From the NCBI GenBank assembly GCA_020833055.1, contig JAJHQZ010000005.1, positions 1 to 64,000 of the forward strand: DNA of 64,000 nucleotides, in the 5' to 3' direction. The notes under the pieces are model-generated. The model saw only the letters and a program-made list of their open reading frames with translations. It had not been told where the DNA came from and ran no database searches. Source of the stretch: Candidatus Korarchaeum sp. (GTDB lineage: Archaea; Korarchaeota; Korarchaeia; Korarchaeales; Korarchaeaceae). A program made the position numbers and the translations under genes. This document shows, piece by piece, positions 15,627 through 23,571 of this stretch (positions within the stretch are counted from its first letter, which is position 1; each line of letters begins with the position of its first letter).

Positions 15627-17048
15627 TCAGCTGAGCTTAATTAATTTACCATATTCAGGGAGTATCAAGCGATCCCTCATCCTCCTAGGGATGAAGGCAT
15701 CGAAGAGATCGGGATGCTCTGTATGTATAGGTATTATGCGTCCGGGATTTATCGATTCCACGAACTCGCTCATCTGCTCCGGTGCCATGTGTCCGGAGAC
15801 GTGTATCCTGTAATACCTCCTCACGCCATATAGGAGGAGCCAGTTCATCAACCTATCTAGGGAGAGGGCTGATTCCTCACTGAAGGACTCGGATCTACTG
15901 AGTATGAAATCCAGTTTGACTTTGACATTTATAGGGATCTCATAAAGGAACCTAGTGGCGTTACTCGTGAGGACGAGGAAGTTATGAGGTTCCTTAAATA
16001 TCTCAGCTCTCCTCTCCCCCTGAATTATCGCTTCATCCCCCGATAGGTCCTCGAACCTCTCTATGAACTTCTTCATCCCTCTCCTCTCCCTAGAGCTCAC
16101 TCCCTCACCTCTCCTCTTCCTCCTCCAGAGGAGGTATTCTCCGATCCCCGGCAACCCATCTATCCCAGCACCCCTCATCTCCTCATTGATGAAAGCGATC
16201 CTCTCATCCATCACTAGGACTCTGGATAACTTCCTAGCAGCTTCGAAAACGCTCCTTATCCTATCAGCATCCGATGAGGAAGTCTCTAAGAGTATGAGGG
16301 AATCTGAACCATCGCAAACGGATCTTATCCTCTCAGTCACCTCTCCCTCACTCGAGAGCTCGAATTTTATCCTCTTCGGAGGCTCAACTCCCCACCTGTA
16401 GAAGAGCCTCGCCTCCAGCAGCCTTATTATAGATGTCTCTGGGTCGTTCTCAGGGGCTACTTTAGTAGCCTCCATTATCAGGGCATCCACCCCTATCGAT
16501 GCTGCTTCATCTATGAAATCTAGGGTCATATCCCTCCTCGGGCCGTGCATCCTCAGATCGCCCGTATACGCGAGCTTGATATTACCGCACTCTATCAAGA
16601 AGCCGTAGGAACCGGGGACTGAGTGATCAACGTGTATTGGCACGATTGAGAAATCCCCCACGCTAATACTATCTCCAGTCCTGAAGGTCCTGATCGTGTG
16701 GAGGATCTCATCAGCGTAACCCAGCTCTACATTAGCCCTTATTATCTTACTAGCGGCTTCACCCATATGAGCCTCTATCCCCTGAGGCAGTAAGTTCAAG
16801 TAACCCCAGTGATCTTGGTGAGCGTGGCTTATGAAGACGCCCCTCAAACCCTCATGCTCTAATGAGCTTATCAGTCCTGTCTTGAGGTAATCCTCATCGA
16901 AAGAAGGTGACATGAAGGGCCTCTGGAAGAACTCCTCCTCCCTCAAGAAGTTCTTACCGTAATCCAAGAGGATCGACTCATTGGAGGACCTCAGTAATAT
17001 CCTGTTCCCCCCTATCTCCCGCACTCCTCCCAATATCCTGAGCTCCAC
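15627..17048 (-). CDS. Metallo-beta-lactamase-fold hydrolase, RNase J/beta-CASP-like
   Basis: A 473-residue zinc hydrolase. The MBL core shows motif II HAHQDHWG, a following HVDHSVPG with a metal-ligand His, and YTGDLRMHG. After a middle insertion that resembles a beta-CASP domain, the C-terminal part has HVSGHMAPEQ and IIPIHTEHPDLF, as in RNase J-type nucleases. RNA processing or decay is therefore the likely role; the exact activity is not shown. The start is a GTG at 17048 (VELRILGG). TATA-like TAATATTAAAAG about 25-35 bases upstream implies a leaderless message. It heads a three-gene operon with the M24 peptidase and the RNA methyltransferase. Confidence 0.85.
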   Translation of the reverse strand: MELRILGGVREIGGNRILLRSSNESILLDYGKNFLREEEFFQRPFMSPSFDEDYLKTGLISSLEHEGLRGVFISHAHQDHWGYLNLLPQGIEAHMGEAASKIIRANVELGYADEILHTIRTFRTGDSISVGDFSIVPIHVDHSVPGSYGFLIECGNIKLAYTGDLRMHGPRRDMTLDFIDEAASIGVDALIMEATKVAPENDPETSIIRLLEARLFYRWGVEPPKRIKFELSSEGEVTERIRSVCDGSDSLILLETSSSDADRIRSVFEAARKLSRVLVMDERIAFINEEMRGAGIDGLPGIGEYLLWRRKRRGEGVSSRERRGMKKFIERFEDLSGDEAIIQGERRAEIFKEPHNFLVLTSNATRFLYEIPINVKVKLDFILSRSESFSEESALSLDRLMNWLLLYGVRRYYRIHVSGHMAPEQMSEFVESINPGRIIPIHTEHPDLFDAFIPRRMRDRLILPEYGKLIKLS

Positions 17049-17138
17049 GTGAGCTATATCCTATAAGCTCTTTTAATATTACTTGATTACGGTGCTCCGA
17101 CCCATAACCTTTTATATTTCCTCCTGACACTACCGGAT

Positions 17139-17212
17139 GGCGGGGTAGCTCAGCCAGGTAGAGCATCCGGCTGTTAACCGGAGGGTCGTGGGTTCGAGTC
17201 CCACCCCCGCCG
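17139..17212 (+). tRNA. tRNA-Asn (GTT)
   Basis: A full cloverleaf can be drawn. The acceptor GGCGGGG pairs with CCCCGCC; the D arm is GCTC...GAGC; the anticodon stem TCCGG/CCGGA carries loop CTGTTAA with anticodon GTT; the T arm is GTGGG-TTCGAGT-CCCAC; the discriminator is G. There is no intron and no encoded CCA. A TATA box TTTATAT lies at 17111-17117, about 25 bases upstream. Confidence 0.97.
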
Positions 17213-17252
17213 CTATTAATTTTTAAGACCCTGTTGAATTCGAGGTGGTGTA

Positions 17253-18440
17253 ATGCGTCGAGATGAATTCTACATAATCTCGAGCAGAGAGATAAAGGAG
17301 GGAAAGGTGACAGATATATACTTCCTCAGGACTCTAGAGGTCTTGAGAGCTAAGGGATTGGCTGATAAGAGAGTAGTTATGGAAGTAGCAGCTAGATCCA
17401 TACCTAATAAAGCGAGATGGGGGATATTAGCTGGAGTAGAGGAAGTAGCTGAGCTCCTAGAGGGCAGGGATGTAGATGTATACTCCCTGCCTGACGGGAG
17501 TATCTTCAGGCCCTGGACACCTGTAATGAGGATAGAGGGCCCATACTCGGAGTTCGGGGCTCTCGAGACATCTATACTAGGTTTCTTGAGCAGCCTCTCT
17601 GGAGTAGCTACAGCAGCGGCTAGAGTTAAGATGGCAGCTGGAGATAAACCCGTCTTCAACTTCGGGATAAGGAGGCAGCACCCAGCAGTGAGCCTAGCTT
17701 TCGAGAAAGCTAGCTTAATAGGGGGGCTCGATGGTTCCTCAGGCATACTAGTTGAGGAGCTCGGATTCAAGCCAGTCGGGACAATGCCCCACGCAATGAT
17801 AATAATCTTCGGAGATCAAGTGAAGGCTTGGAGGTCCTTCGATGAGGTAATGCCGGAGGAAGTGCCGAGGATAGCTTTAGTAGATACTTTCTACGATGAG
17901 AAGACTGAAGCGATAATGGCTGCCGAGGCCCTAGGGAGGAAGTTGTCAGGAGTCAGGTTAGACACTCCGAGCTCGAGGAGAGGGGATATGAGCGAGATAA
18001 TAAGGGAGGTGAGGTGGGAGCTGGATATAAGGGGGTTCGATCATGTGAAGATATTCGTCTCAGGCGGCTTGAATGAGAACACAGTCAAGGAGTTCTCTGA
18101 AGCTGGAGCGGATGCTTTCGGCGTCGGATCTCATATAGTGGGGGCTAGGCCAGTGGACTTCGGTATGGATATAGTTGAAGTCGAGGGGAAGCCGATAGCT
18201 AAGAGGGGGATAAGGAGCGGGGCCAAGGAGCTATTCATATGCGACGATCACTTAATATATGAGGCTGTGAGCAAGGGGAATAGGCCGAAATGTCCCTCGT
18301 GCGGGAGGGATATGAGGTACTCTTACCTGAGGGTGGTTGAGAGAGGGAAGCTCAACTACAGGATAGAGGACCTCAAAGAATTGAATAAGAAAACGAGAGA
18401 GTTACTCAAAAAATTAAGAGAGCTCGGGGAAGGAATTTAA
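17253..18440 (+). CDS. pncB: Nicotinate phosphoribosyltransferase, archaeal type
   Basis: This enzyme joins nicotinate to PRPP to give nicotinate mononucleotide, the entry step of NAD salvage. The 395-residue protein has the barrel core with FNFGIRRQHPA, FVSGGLNE and GVGSHIV phosphate-binding loops. Its archaeal C-terminal zinc site is CDDH...CPSCG, and the last ~40 residues are a basic helix. The ATG at 17253 has GAGGTGGTG upstream. It lies 40 bases after tRNA-Asn and could share its transcript or use TTAATTTTTA at about 17215. Its stop overlaps the convergent mevalonate kinase stop by four bases. Confidence 0.9.
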   Translation: MRRDEFYIISSREIKEGKVTDIYFLRTLEVLRAKGLADKRVVMEVAARSIPNKARWGILAGVEEVAELLEGRDVDVYSLPDGSIFRPWTPVMRIEGPYSEFGALETSILGFLSSLSGVATAAARVKMAAGDKPVFNFGIRRQHPAVSLAFEKASLIGGLDGSSGILVEELGFKPVGTMPHAMIIIFGDQVKAWRSFDEVMPEEVPRIALVDTFYDEKTEAIMAAEALGRKLSGVRLDTPSSRRGDMSEIIREVRWELDIRGFDHVKIFVSGGLNENTVKEFSEAGADAFGVGSHIVGARPVDFGMDIVEVEGKPIAKRGIRSGAKELFICDDHLIYEAVSKGNRPKCPSCGRDMRYSYLRVVERGKLNYRIEDLKELNKKTRELLKKLRELGEGI

Positions 18441-19378
18441 GGATATTCTAAAGTAACGCCCCTCTTAGAGACTCTCACTGGGAAGGAGATACTAGCTGAT
18501 GTCAAGCTTCTCGCTACTTCCTCAGGGGATTCGTGTAAGATTACCACGCATCCCCCTCCCCCAGCCCCAGAGAGCTTGGCCCCTAAGGCGCCTCTCATCC
18601 TAGCCTCCCAGACTATCCTCTCTATCGAAAAACTGCTAACTCCCAGTGAGTAGAGCAAGCCCTGATTTATGTTCATCAGGGAACCTAATGTCTCGAGATC
18701 CCCTGATTCCAATGCATCCCTCCCCCTGAGGACTAAGCCAGATATAGTCCTGATTATCCCCTCATGTAGATCTGGGAAGGATTCCCTCAGCTTTGAGACC
18801 CTCTCGACCATCTCCCTCGTCTTACTAGGCTCTCCTGTGCAAGCTATAGCTATGGGAACTTCCTTGTAGCCCAGGCTAGAGACTCTCATCTCACCATCAG
18901 ACCACTCCACCCAAATGACTCCACCGAGCACTGCGCAAGCCGGACCCGTCTTACTAGCCCTGCCATGTATTATCCTCTCGAAAGTGTAGACAGCATCTAA
19001 GAGCTCCGATTCGCTCATATCCAATCCGAATAGGGCATCTATGGACTTAGATATAGCTGCGGCTACTGAAGCAGAGGAAGCCATACCGCTGCTAGCGGGT
19101 ACCTCGGATCTTATCCTTAAGTGAACTCCCCCCTCTATTCCGTACTTACTGAGGAGTTCCTTCAGTCCCTTAGCTAACTTGACGAGATCCTCATTGTACG
19201 AGCTCCCCTCCTTATAGACCCCCAGTTCGGATTCTATCAGTATCTCCCCCTTAGGGAGGGGGGAGGCCTCCACATGGCTACGCTTATCTACACTGAGAGC
19301 GAGAGCTGGGGAGCCATATAGGACAGCATGTTCCCCCAGGAGGAAAGCTTGTGAAGGTGCGGAGGCCCTTACCCTCAA
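18437..19378 (-). CDS. mvk: Mevalonate kinase
   Basis: A GHMP-family kinase that phosphorylates mevalonate in the isoprenoid pathway. The three GHMP motifs are present: N-terminal APSQAFLLGEHAVLYG, the phosphate-binding loop VPASSGMASSASV near residues 110-122, and the C-terminal KLSGAGGGGCVV. A length of 313 residues is usual for archaeal enzymes. It should be cytosolic and feeds the prenyl synthase at 0.7 kb. It is convergent with pncB with a four-base overlap. The AT-rich gap upstream (19379-19724) presumably holds its promoter. Confidence 0.95.
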   Translation of the reverse strand: MRVRASAPSQAFLLGEHAVLYGSPALALSVDKRSHVEASPLPKGEILIESELGVYKEGSSYNEDLVKLAKGLKELLSKYGIEGGVHLRIRSEVPASSGMASSASVAAAISKSIDALFGLDMSESELLDAVYTFERIIHGRASKTGPACAVLGGVIWVEWSDGEMRVSSLGYKEVPIAIACTGEPSKTREMVERVSKLRESFPDLHEGIIRTISGLVLRGRDALESGDLETLGSLMNINQGLLYSLGVSSFSIERIVWEARMRGALGAKLSGAGGGGCVVILHESPEEVARSLTSASISFPVRVSKRGVTLEYP

Positions 19379-19724
19379 GTCAGCACCCTCCGGAGTATCC
19401 GAGAGCGATCTAATTAAAGGTGATCTGAGGGTGGCCTCATAATACTAACGAAATATAATGTACTCACGCTTAAAATATAAATATTGTATCCAGTTATGTT
19501 AAAATTTTTCTAAAAACTCAACAATATATCAACAAAGAATCAAAATAATTACAATTTCTACTAAAATAAATAAAAAAATTGTGAGAAAGTATGGTCATTT
19601 ACTGAGAAATATAAATGAAAGATCCATATCTCCTTTTCAAAATATTAAGTTTTATTGCTATATGATAATTGTTTAACGTGCACTTTTATATTTCGAGTTC
19701 GAGTTAGGAGCTGGGTCGAGACCC
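19379..19724. other. AT-rich intergenic region between divergent mvk and inositol-phosphate synthase genes
   Basis: No gene is visible in these 346 bases. From about 19440 to 19690 the sequence is strongly AT-rich, with runs such as ACTAAAATAAATAAAAAAATTG, unlike the GC-balanced surroundings. It could be a promoter region, an easily melted segment, or old decayed sequence. I see no Cdc6/Orc gene beside it and no recognisable origin boxes. Confidence 0.6.
19683..19724 (+). promoter_or_regulatory. Promoter of inositol-phosphate synthase with a hairpin at the start site
   Basis: TATA-like CTTTTATATTT (19682-19692) predicts transcription from about 19714. Exactly there lies GGGTCGAGACCC (19713-19724), a five-base inverted repeat immediately before the TTG start codon, which could be an operator or a 5' RNA stem. 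Confidence 0.45.
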
Positions 19725-20804
19725 TTGAAGGTAAAAGTAGCCTTAGCAGGGATTGGGAACGTTGCATCAGCTATAGTTCAAGGTGTCTTCAAATATAAAG
19801 ATCTCTCAGATGACGAGTGGGCTCCCGGTATCATGCATGTGAGATTCGGTCCTTATCACATCTCTGACATAGAGTTCGTCGCTGCATTCGATGTGGATTC
19901 GAGGAAAGTGGGTAAAGATCTATCTGAAGCTATATTCTCTAGACCCAATGTATTGGAGAAGTTCGCAGAAGTCCCCAAGCTAGGAGTGGAGGTGATGAAG
20001 GGGCCCGTGCTAGATGGAGTCGCCCCCCACATGAGGGAGTTCAGATACGGGGAGGGGTTCCAAGTTGACGATTCCCCGAGCGTTAACGTAGCTGATGTGC
20101 TCAAGGAGAGCGGAGCCGATGTATTAGTGAACTTAATACCAGTGGGGAGTTATGAAGCGAGTAGGGCTTACGCTAGAGCTTCCTTAGAGGCTGGAGTGGG
20201 CTTCATAAACGGTATACCTGAGTTCATAGTGAGCGATCCAGAGTGGGGTGAGTTATTCAAGAGTAGAGGGATACCCGCGGCTGGCGATGATTTCAAGAGT
20301 CAAGTCGGTGCCACTATACTGCATAGGACCCTAGCGAGGCTATTCGTAGACAGGGGGCTTAGGATAATCAACACGTATCAGTTGAACATAGGAGGTAATA
20401 TGGACTTCCTGAACATGATAGAGGAATCTAGGCTCACCTCAAAGAGGATAAGTAAGACAGAGGCTGTGACGAGCCTCATTCCATATGAGATAAGCGCTAG
20501 AGTCGGCCCTAGCGATTACGTCCCGTTCCTAGGTGATAGGAAGGTAATGTACCTCTACATGGAGGCCGAGCAGTTCGGTGGGTTCAAGATATACTTAGAT
20601 GTCAAGCTGAGCGTTATGGACTCCCCCAATGCGGCTGGTGTCGCTATAGATGTGATAAGGGCTGTGAAGCTCGCGATGGATAGGGGGATAGGGGGGCCCC
20701 TCATAGGGGTCTCGGCTTACTTCTTCAAGCATCCCCCTAAGCAATTCCCCGATTATGTTGCGAAAGAGCTCGTTGAGGCATTTATAAGGGGAGAGAATGT
20801 CTGA
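19725..20804 (+). CDS. ino1: Inositol-1-phosphate synthase
   Basis: It converts glucose-6-phosphate to L-myo-inositol-1-phosphate with NAD. In archaea this supplies inositol phospholipid head groups and, in hyperthermophiles, the solute di-inositol phosphate. The 359-residue protein starts with the NAD-binding strand KVKVALAGIGNVASA and carries NLIPVGSYEASRAYA, AGDDFKSQVGAT and NTYQLNIGGNMDFLNM, hallmarks of the family. The start is a TTG at 19725, placed by homology of the first strand and by the promoter upstream. The cupin-type glucose-phosphate isomerase at 62.6 kb acts on the same substrate pool. Confidence 0.95.
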   Translation: MKVKVALAGIGNVASAIVQGVFKYKDLSDDEWAPGIMHVRFGPYHISDIEFVAAFDVDSRKVGKDLSEAIFSRPNVLEKFAEVPKLGVEVMKGPVLDGVAPHMREFRYGEGFQVDDSPSVNVADVLKESGADVLVNLIPVGSYEASRAYARASLEAGVGFINGIPEFIVSDPEWGELFKSRGIPAAGDDFKSQVGATILHRTLARLFVDRGLRIINTYQLNIGGNMDFLNMIEESRLTSKRISKTEAVTSLIPYEISARVGPSDYVPFLGDRKVMYLYMEAEQFGGFKIYLDVKLSVMDSPNAAGVAIDVIRAVKLAMDRGIGGPLIGVSAYFFKHPPKQFPDYVAKELVEAFIRGENV

Positions 20805-20805
20805 A

Positions 20806-21024
20806 TTAAGATCTCAATTTATCTATTTTCTCCAAAATTCCATCCAATGAGAAATAAGCTTTAGCAAATACTCCCTTACCCTCACCCCTCATGTACATCC
20901 ACGACTTGGAGACGGGGTCTATTATCACTCTCTCATCACCCAGTTCGGCTTCCACCCTACCATCCCCCCTCCTCTTTATCATGAAGCCCCTGCTCATCAG
21001 AGCGTCTATCACTCTATCCAGCAT
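20806..21024 (-). CDS. Small conserved-looking protein of unknown function
   Basis: A 72-residue basic/acidic soluble protein I do not recognise. It begins MLDRVIDALMSRGFMIKRR, followed by alternating strand-like segments (RVEAELGDERVIIDP, SWMYMRG) and a C-terminal helix (SLDGILEKIDKL), which suggests a compact alpha/beta domain. A TATA-like TTAAAAAGATG about 30 bases upstream supports independent leaderless expression. Its stop is one base from the stop of the convergent ino1. There is no membrane segment or cysteine. Confidence 0.6.
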   Translation of the reverse strand: MLDRVIDALMSRGFMIKRRGDGRVEAELGDERVIIDPVSKSWMYMRGEGKGVFAKAYFSLDGILEKIDKLRS

Positions 21025-21155
21025 TAGATCACCCGATCAGGGCTATCTTACCATCTTTTTAATTTTTCACCCCCAAACCCCTCACGGGAGGGACACTCTA
21101 AAGGGGATCTATCTGAGGAGTCTAGGGAGTTTCCTCTCGAATAGGGAGATATCGT

Positions 21156-21656
21156 TCAAGGGCCTCCCGCTGTCCGCTCCCTCCTCAACTTCAAGTAGTA
21201 AGATAGTATGAGGGATATCGCGAGCATGGACGTTACTATCTGTGTGGAGACCATCAGGAGGAGCGTCATCTCATCGAACTGCGAGTAATAGAGCTTAAGG
21301 CAACAAGTAGCATGATCCCCTTCAGTGAGGGTCAACCTAACCTCTCTAGATGCTTCAGGAAGGTACTCATAGCCACTAGAACTGATTTTCTTGTTCCCGC
21401 TGAATGTGAGATTTCCTAAGGAGCCTCCCTCTCCGCTGAGGAATCCCATGGATATGTTCAAAGTCCCCTCCGACTCGCAAGTTATATTGTAGTAGACCTT
21501 GAGCGGCGTCTCCTCTATCGGGAAGGAGGTAATTGCCTCTCTCTCAAGAGAGAACTCCTCATCTAACATGAGCTTAGGCGCTTCATAGTACATAGCGCCA
21601 ATCCCTATAGAAAAAGAGATTATGAATAAGATAATCCCTATGATCAGGGCCCTCAT
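21156..21656 (-). CDS. Small two-helix membrane protein in the opp operon
   Basis: A 166-residue protein of unknown function. An N-terminal transmembrane helix (RALIIGIILFIISFSIGIG) leads to an extracellular beta-rich domain of about 100 residues with NITC, NISM and NLT sequons and a CC pair. A second helix (LLLMVSTQIVTSMLAISLIL) ends in a basic tail KLRRER. The ATG at 21656 overlaps the oppF stop as ATGA, so I chose it over the open frame starting at 21671. The coupling implies an accessory role for the peptide importer, for example in assembly; that is inference. Confidence 0.7.
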   Translation of the reverse strand: MRALIIGIILFIISFSIGIGAMYYEAPKLMLDEEFSLEREAITSFPIEETPLKVYYNITCESEGTLNISMGFLSGEGGSLGNLTFSGNKKISSSGYEYLPEASREVRLTLTEGDHATCCLKLYYSQFDEMTLLLMVSTQIVTSMLAISLILSYYLKLRRERTAGGP

Positions 21657-22612
21657 TTCGGGTACCAGCACTTCACGAAGTGACCGGGGAAGACCTCATA
21701 TTCAGGAGGCTCCTCATCGCACTTACTAGTCGCTATAGGGCACCTGGGCTTGAACCTGCATCCGGGAGGAGGATTAACGAGGCTTGGAGGCTCTCCGGGA
21801 GGGACTTCCCTCACCCTGAGCCTGTTCTCTGGATCTGGGTCTGGGATAGCGTTGAATAGAGCTCTAGTGTAAGGGTGCAATGGGTTCCTCAATATCTCTC
21901 TAGTTGGGGCCCTCTCGACGATGTGGCCCGCGTACATTATGAATATCTTCTCCGAGAAGTACCTAGTGGTCGATAAGTCATGAGTTATGTATATGACGCT
22001 CATATCATGCTTCCTCTGGAGCTCAGCGAATAAGTTCAATATCTCCACTCTAACTGAGGCATCGAGCATCGAGACAGGCTCATCAGCTATTATGAGCTTC
22101 GGATCTAGTATCATTGCCCTAGCTATAGCTACCCTCTGGAGCTGTCCCCCGCTCAACATGTGCGGGTATTTGAAGGCGAACTCCTCCGGAGGGAGCCTGA
22201 CCTCGTTCATGATCGAGAATATCTTCTCCCTCCTCTCCTCCTTACTCACACCGTGTATTATCAGGGGTTCCTCTAGTATCCTGTATATAGTGAAGTGAGG
22301 TGCTAGCGAGCCGTATGGGTCCTGCTGAACTATTCCAGTTTGCCTCCTGTACCACATGAGCTCCTTGTTGCTCAAACTAGTGATATCCTTGCCATCGAAG
22401 AATATCCTGCCATCGGTCGGTTCATAAAGCCTCAGTATAGTTTTACCCAATGTAGTCTTACCGCTGCCGGACTCCCCGACTAAGGAGACAGCTTCCCCCT
22501 TCTCCAGCTCGAAGCTCACATTCTCAACTGCTCTAACGTAGAGAGTCTTCCCAAAAATCCCCTTCTTCATTGGGAACCATTTCTTAAGCTTCTCAACCTT
22601 CAGGAGTACCAT
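21653..22612 (-). CDS. oppF: Oligopeptide/dipeptide ABC transporter ATPase (OppF-type)
   Basis: The second nucleotide-binding subunit of the peptide importer. Walker A is GESGSGKTTLGK, the signature LSGGQLQRVAIARAM, and Walker B LIIADEPVSMLD. The C-terminus has the oligopeptide-family Cys motif GCRFKPRCPIATSKC. The ATG at 22612, five bases after the oppD stop with an overlapping AGGTGAT Shine-Dalgarno-like site, is preferred to the longer frame at 22636. It acts on the cytoplasmic face with OppD to power OppB and OppC. Confidence 0.93.
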   Translation of the reverse strand: MVLLKVEKLKKWFPMKKGIFGKTLYVRAVENVSFELEKGEAVSLVGESGSGKTTLGKTILRLYEPTDGRIFFDGKDITSLSNKELMWYRRQTGIVQQDPYGSLAPHFTIYRILEEPLIIHGVSKEERREKIFSIMNEVRLPPEEFAFKYPHMLSGGQLQRVAIARAMILDPKLIIADEPVSMLDASVRVEILNLFAELQRKHDMSVIYITHDLSTTRYFSEKIFIMYAGHIVERAPTREILRNPLHPYTRALFNAIPDPDPENRLRVREVPPGEPPSLVNPPPGCRFKPRCPIATSKCDEEPPEYEVFPGHFVKCWYPK

Positions 22613-22617
22613 AGATA

Positions 22618-23571
22618 TCACCTGTACAACCAGCACTTAACAGAATGACCCCTCTCGAAGGTAGGCGGGTCCTCCTTCCTGCATATGTCCATCGCTTTAT
22701 CGCATCTCGGATGGAACCTGCAACCGCTCGGAGGGTCTATCAGATTTGGCGGCGCTCCAGGTATGGATTCCAGCGTCTTCTCCCTCCTCAAAGTCGGGAC
22801 GCTCTTCATTAGCTTCTGAGTGTATGGATGGAGAGGTTCCTCATAGAAGGTATCTGCAGGAGCTATCTCCACGATCTGACCTGCATACATTGTAGCTACT
22901 TTATCGGCAAGCTCACTAGCGACGCTTATATCGTGAGTTATGAAGATGAAAGTCTGCCCCCTGCTCCTCTTGAGTTCCTTCAGCATGTTCATTATGTTAG
23001 CTTGCGTTATCACATCGAGAGCTGATGTGGGCTCATCCAATATTATTAGATCGGGATTAGTGATCAGAGCCATAGCTATGACAGCCCTCTGCTTCATACC
23101 TCCACTCAACTCGAATGGATACCTTTCAGCGAATTCCTCGGGAAGTCCCAGCTTCACTAAGAGCCCCTTGGCTCTCTCTATAGCTTCCCTCTCGTTAACC
23201 TTCATATGTATTATCAGGGGCTCGGCTACTTGATACCCCACTTTGAGCACTGGGTTCAGGGAGTTGAGGGCCCCCTGGAACACCATTGAGATCTTCCTCC
23301 ATCTAACCTCCCTCCTGAAGGTCTCCTCATCCATGGACATGAGATCAGTCCCGTTGAGCATTATCCTGCCCTCATACTTATGGACGTTCCTCGGGAGCAG
23401 CCTTATTATAGCTCTCGCTAGTGAGCTCTTCCCGCATCCCGACTCGCCGACTATAGCGAGAGTTTCCCCCTTATTCACATCGAAGCTGACATCATCTACC
23501 GCTTTAACAACGCCCTTAGTCGTCCTATAGTAGAGCTTCAGATCAGAGACGCTTAATAGATTCATATTCAC
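22618..23571 (-). CDS. oppD: Oligopeptide/dipeptide ABC transporter ATPase (OppD-type)
   Basis: The first nucleotide-binding subunit. Walker A is GESGCGKSSLAR, the signature LSGGMKQRAVIA, and Walker B LIILDEPTSALD. The C-terminal Cys cluster GCRFHPRCDKAMDIC is typical of the Opp/Dpp family, where it may hold an Fe-S cluster or metal. The GTG at 23571 overlaps the oppC stop as TGTGA; an ATG at 23565 is the alternative start. It pairs with the OppF-type ATPase downstream. Confidence 0.93.
   Translation of the reverse strand: MNMNLLSVSDLKLYYRTTKGVVKAVDDVSFDVNKGETLAIVGESGCGKSSLARAIIRLLPRNVHKYEGRIMLNGTDLMSMDEETFRREVRWRKISMVFQGALNSLNPVLKVGYQVAEPLIIHMKVNEREAIERAKGLLVKLGLPEEFAERYPFELSGGMKQRAVIAMALITNPDLIILDEPTSALDVITQANIMNMLKELKRSRGQTFIFITHDISVASELADKVATMYAGQIVEIAPADTFYEEPLHPYTQKLMKSVPTLRREKTLESIPGAPPNLIDPPSGCRFHPRCDKAMDICRKEDPPTFERGHSVKCWLYR

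Noticed and set aside
19440-19690. Replication origin
   Set aside because: AT-richness alone is weak: no Cdc6/Orc gene and no inverted origin boxes are visible nearby.
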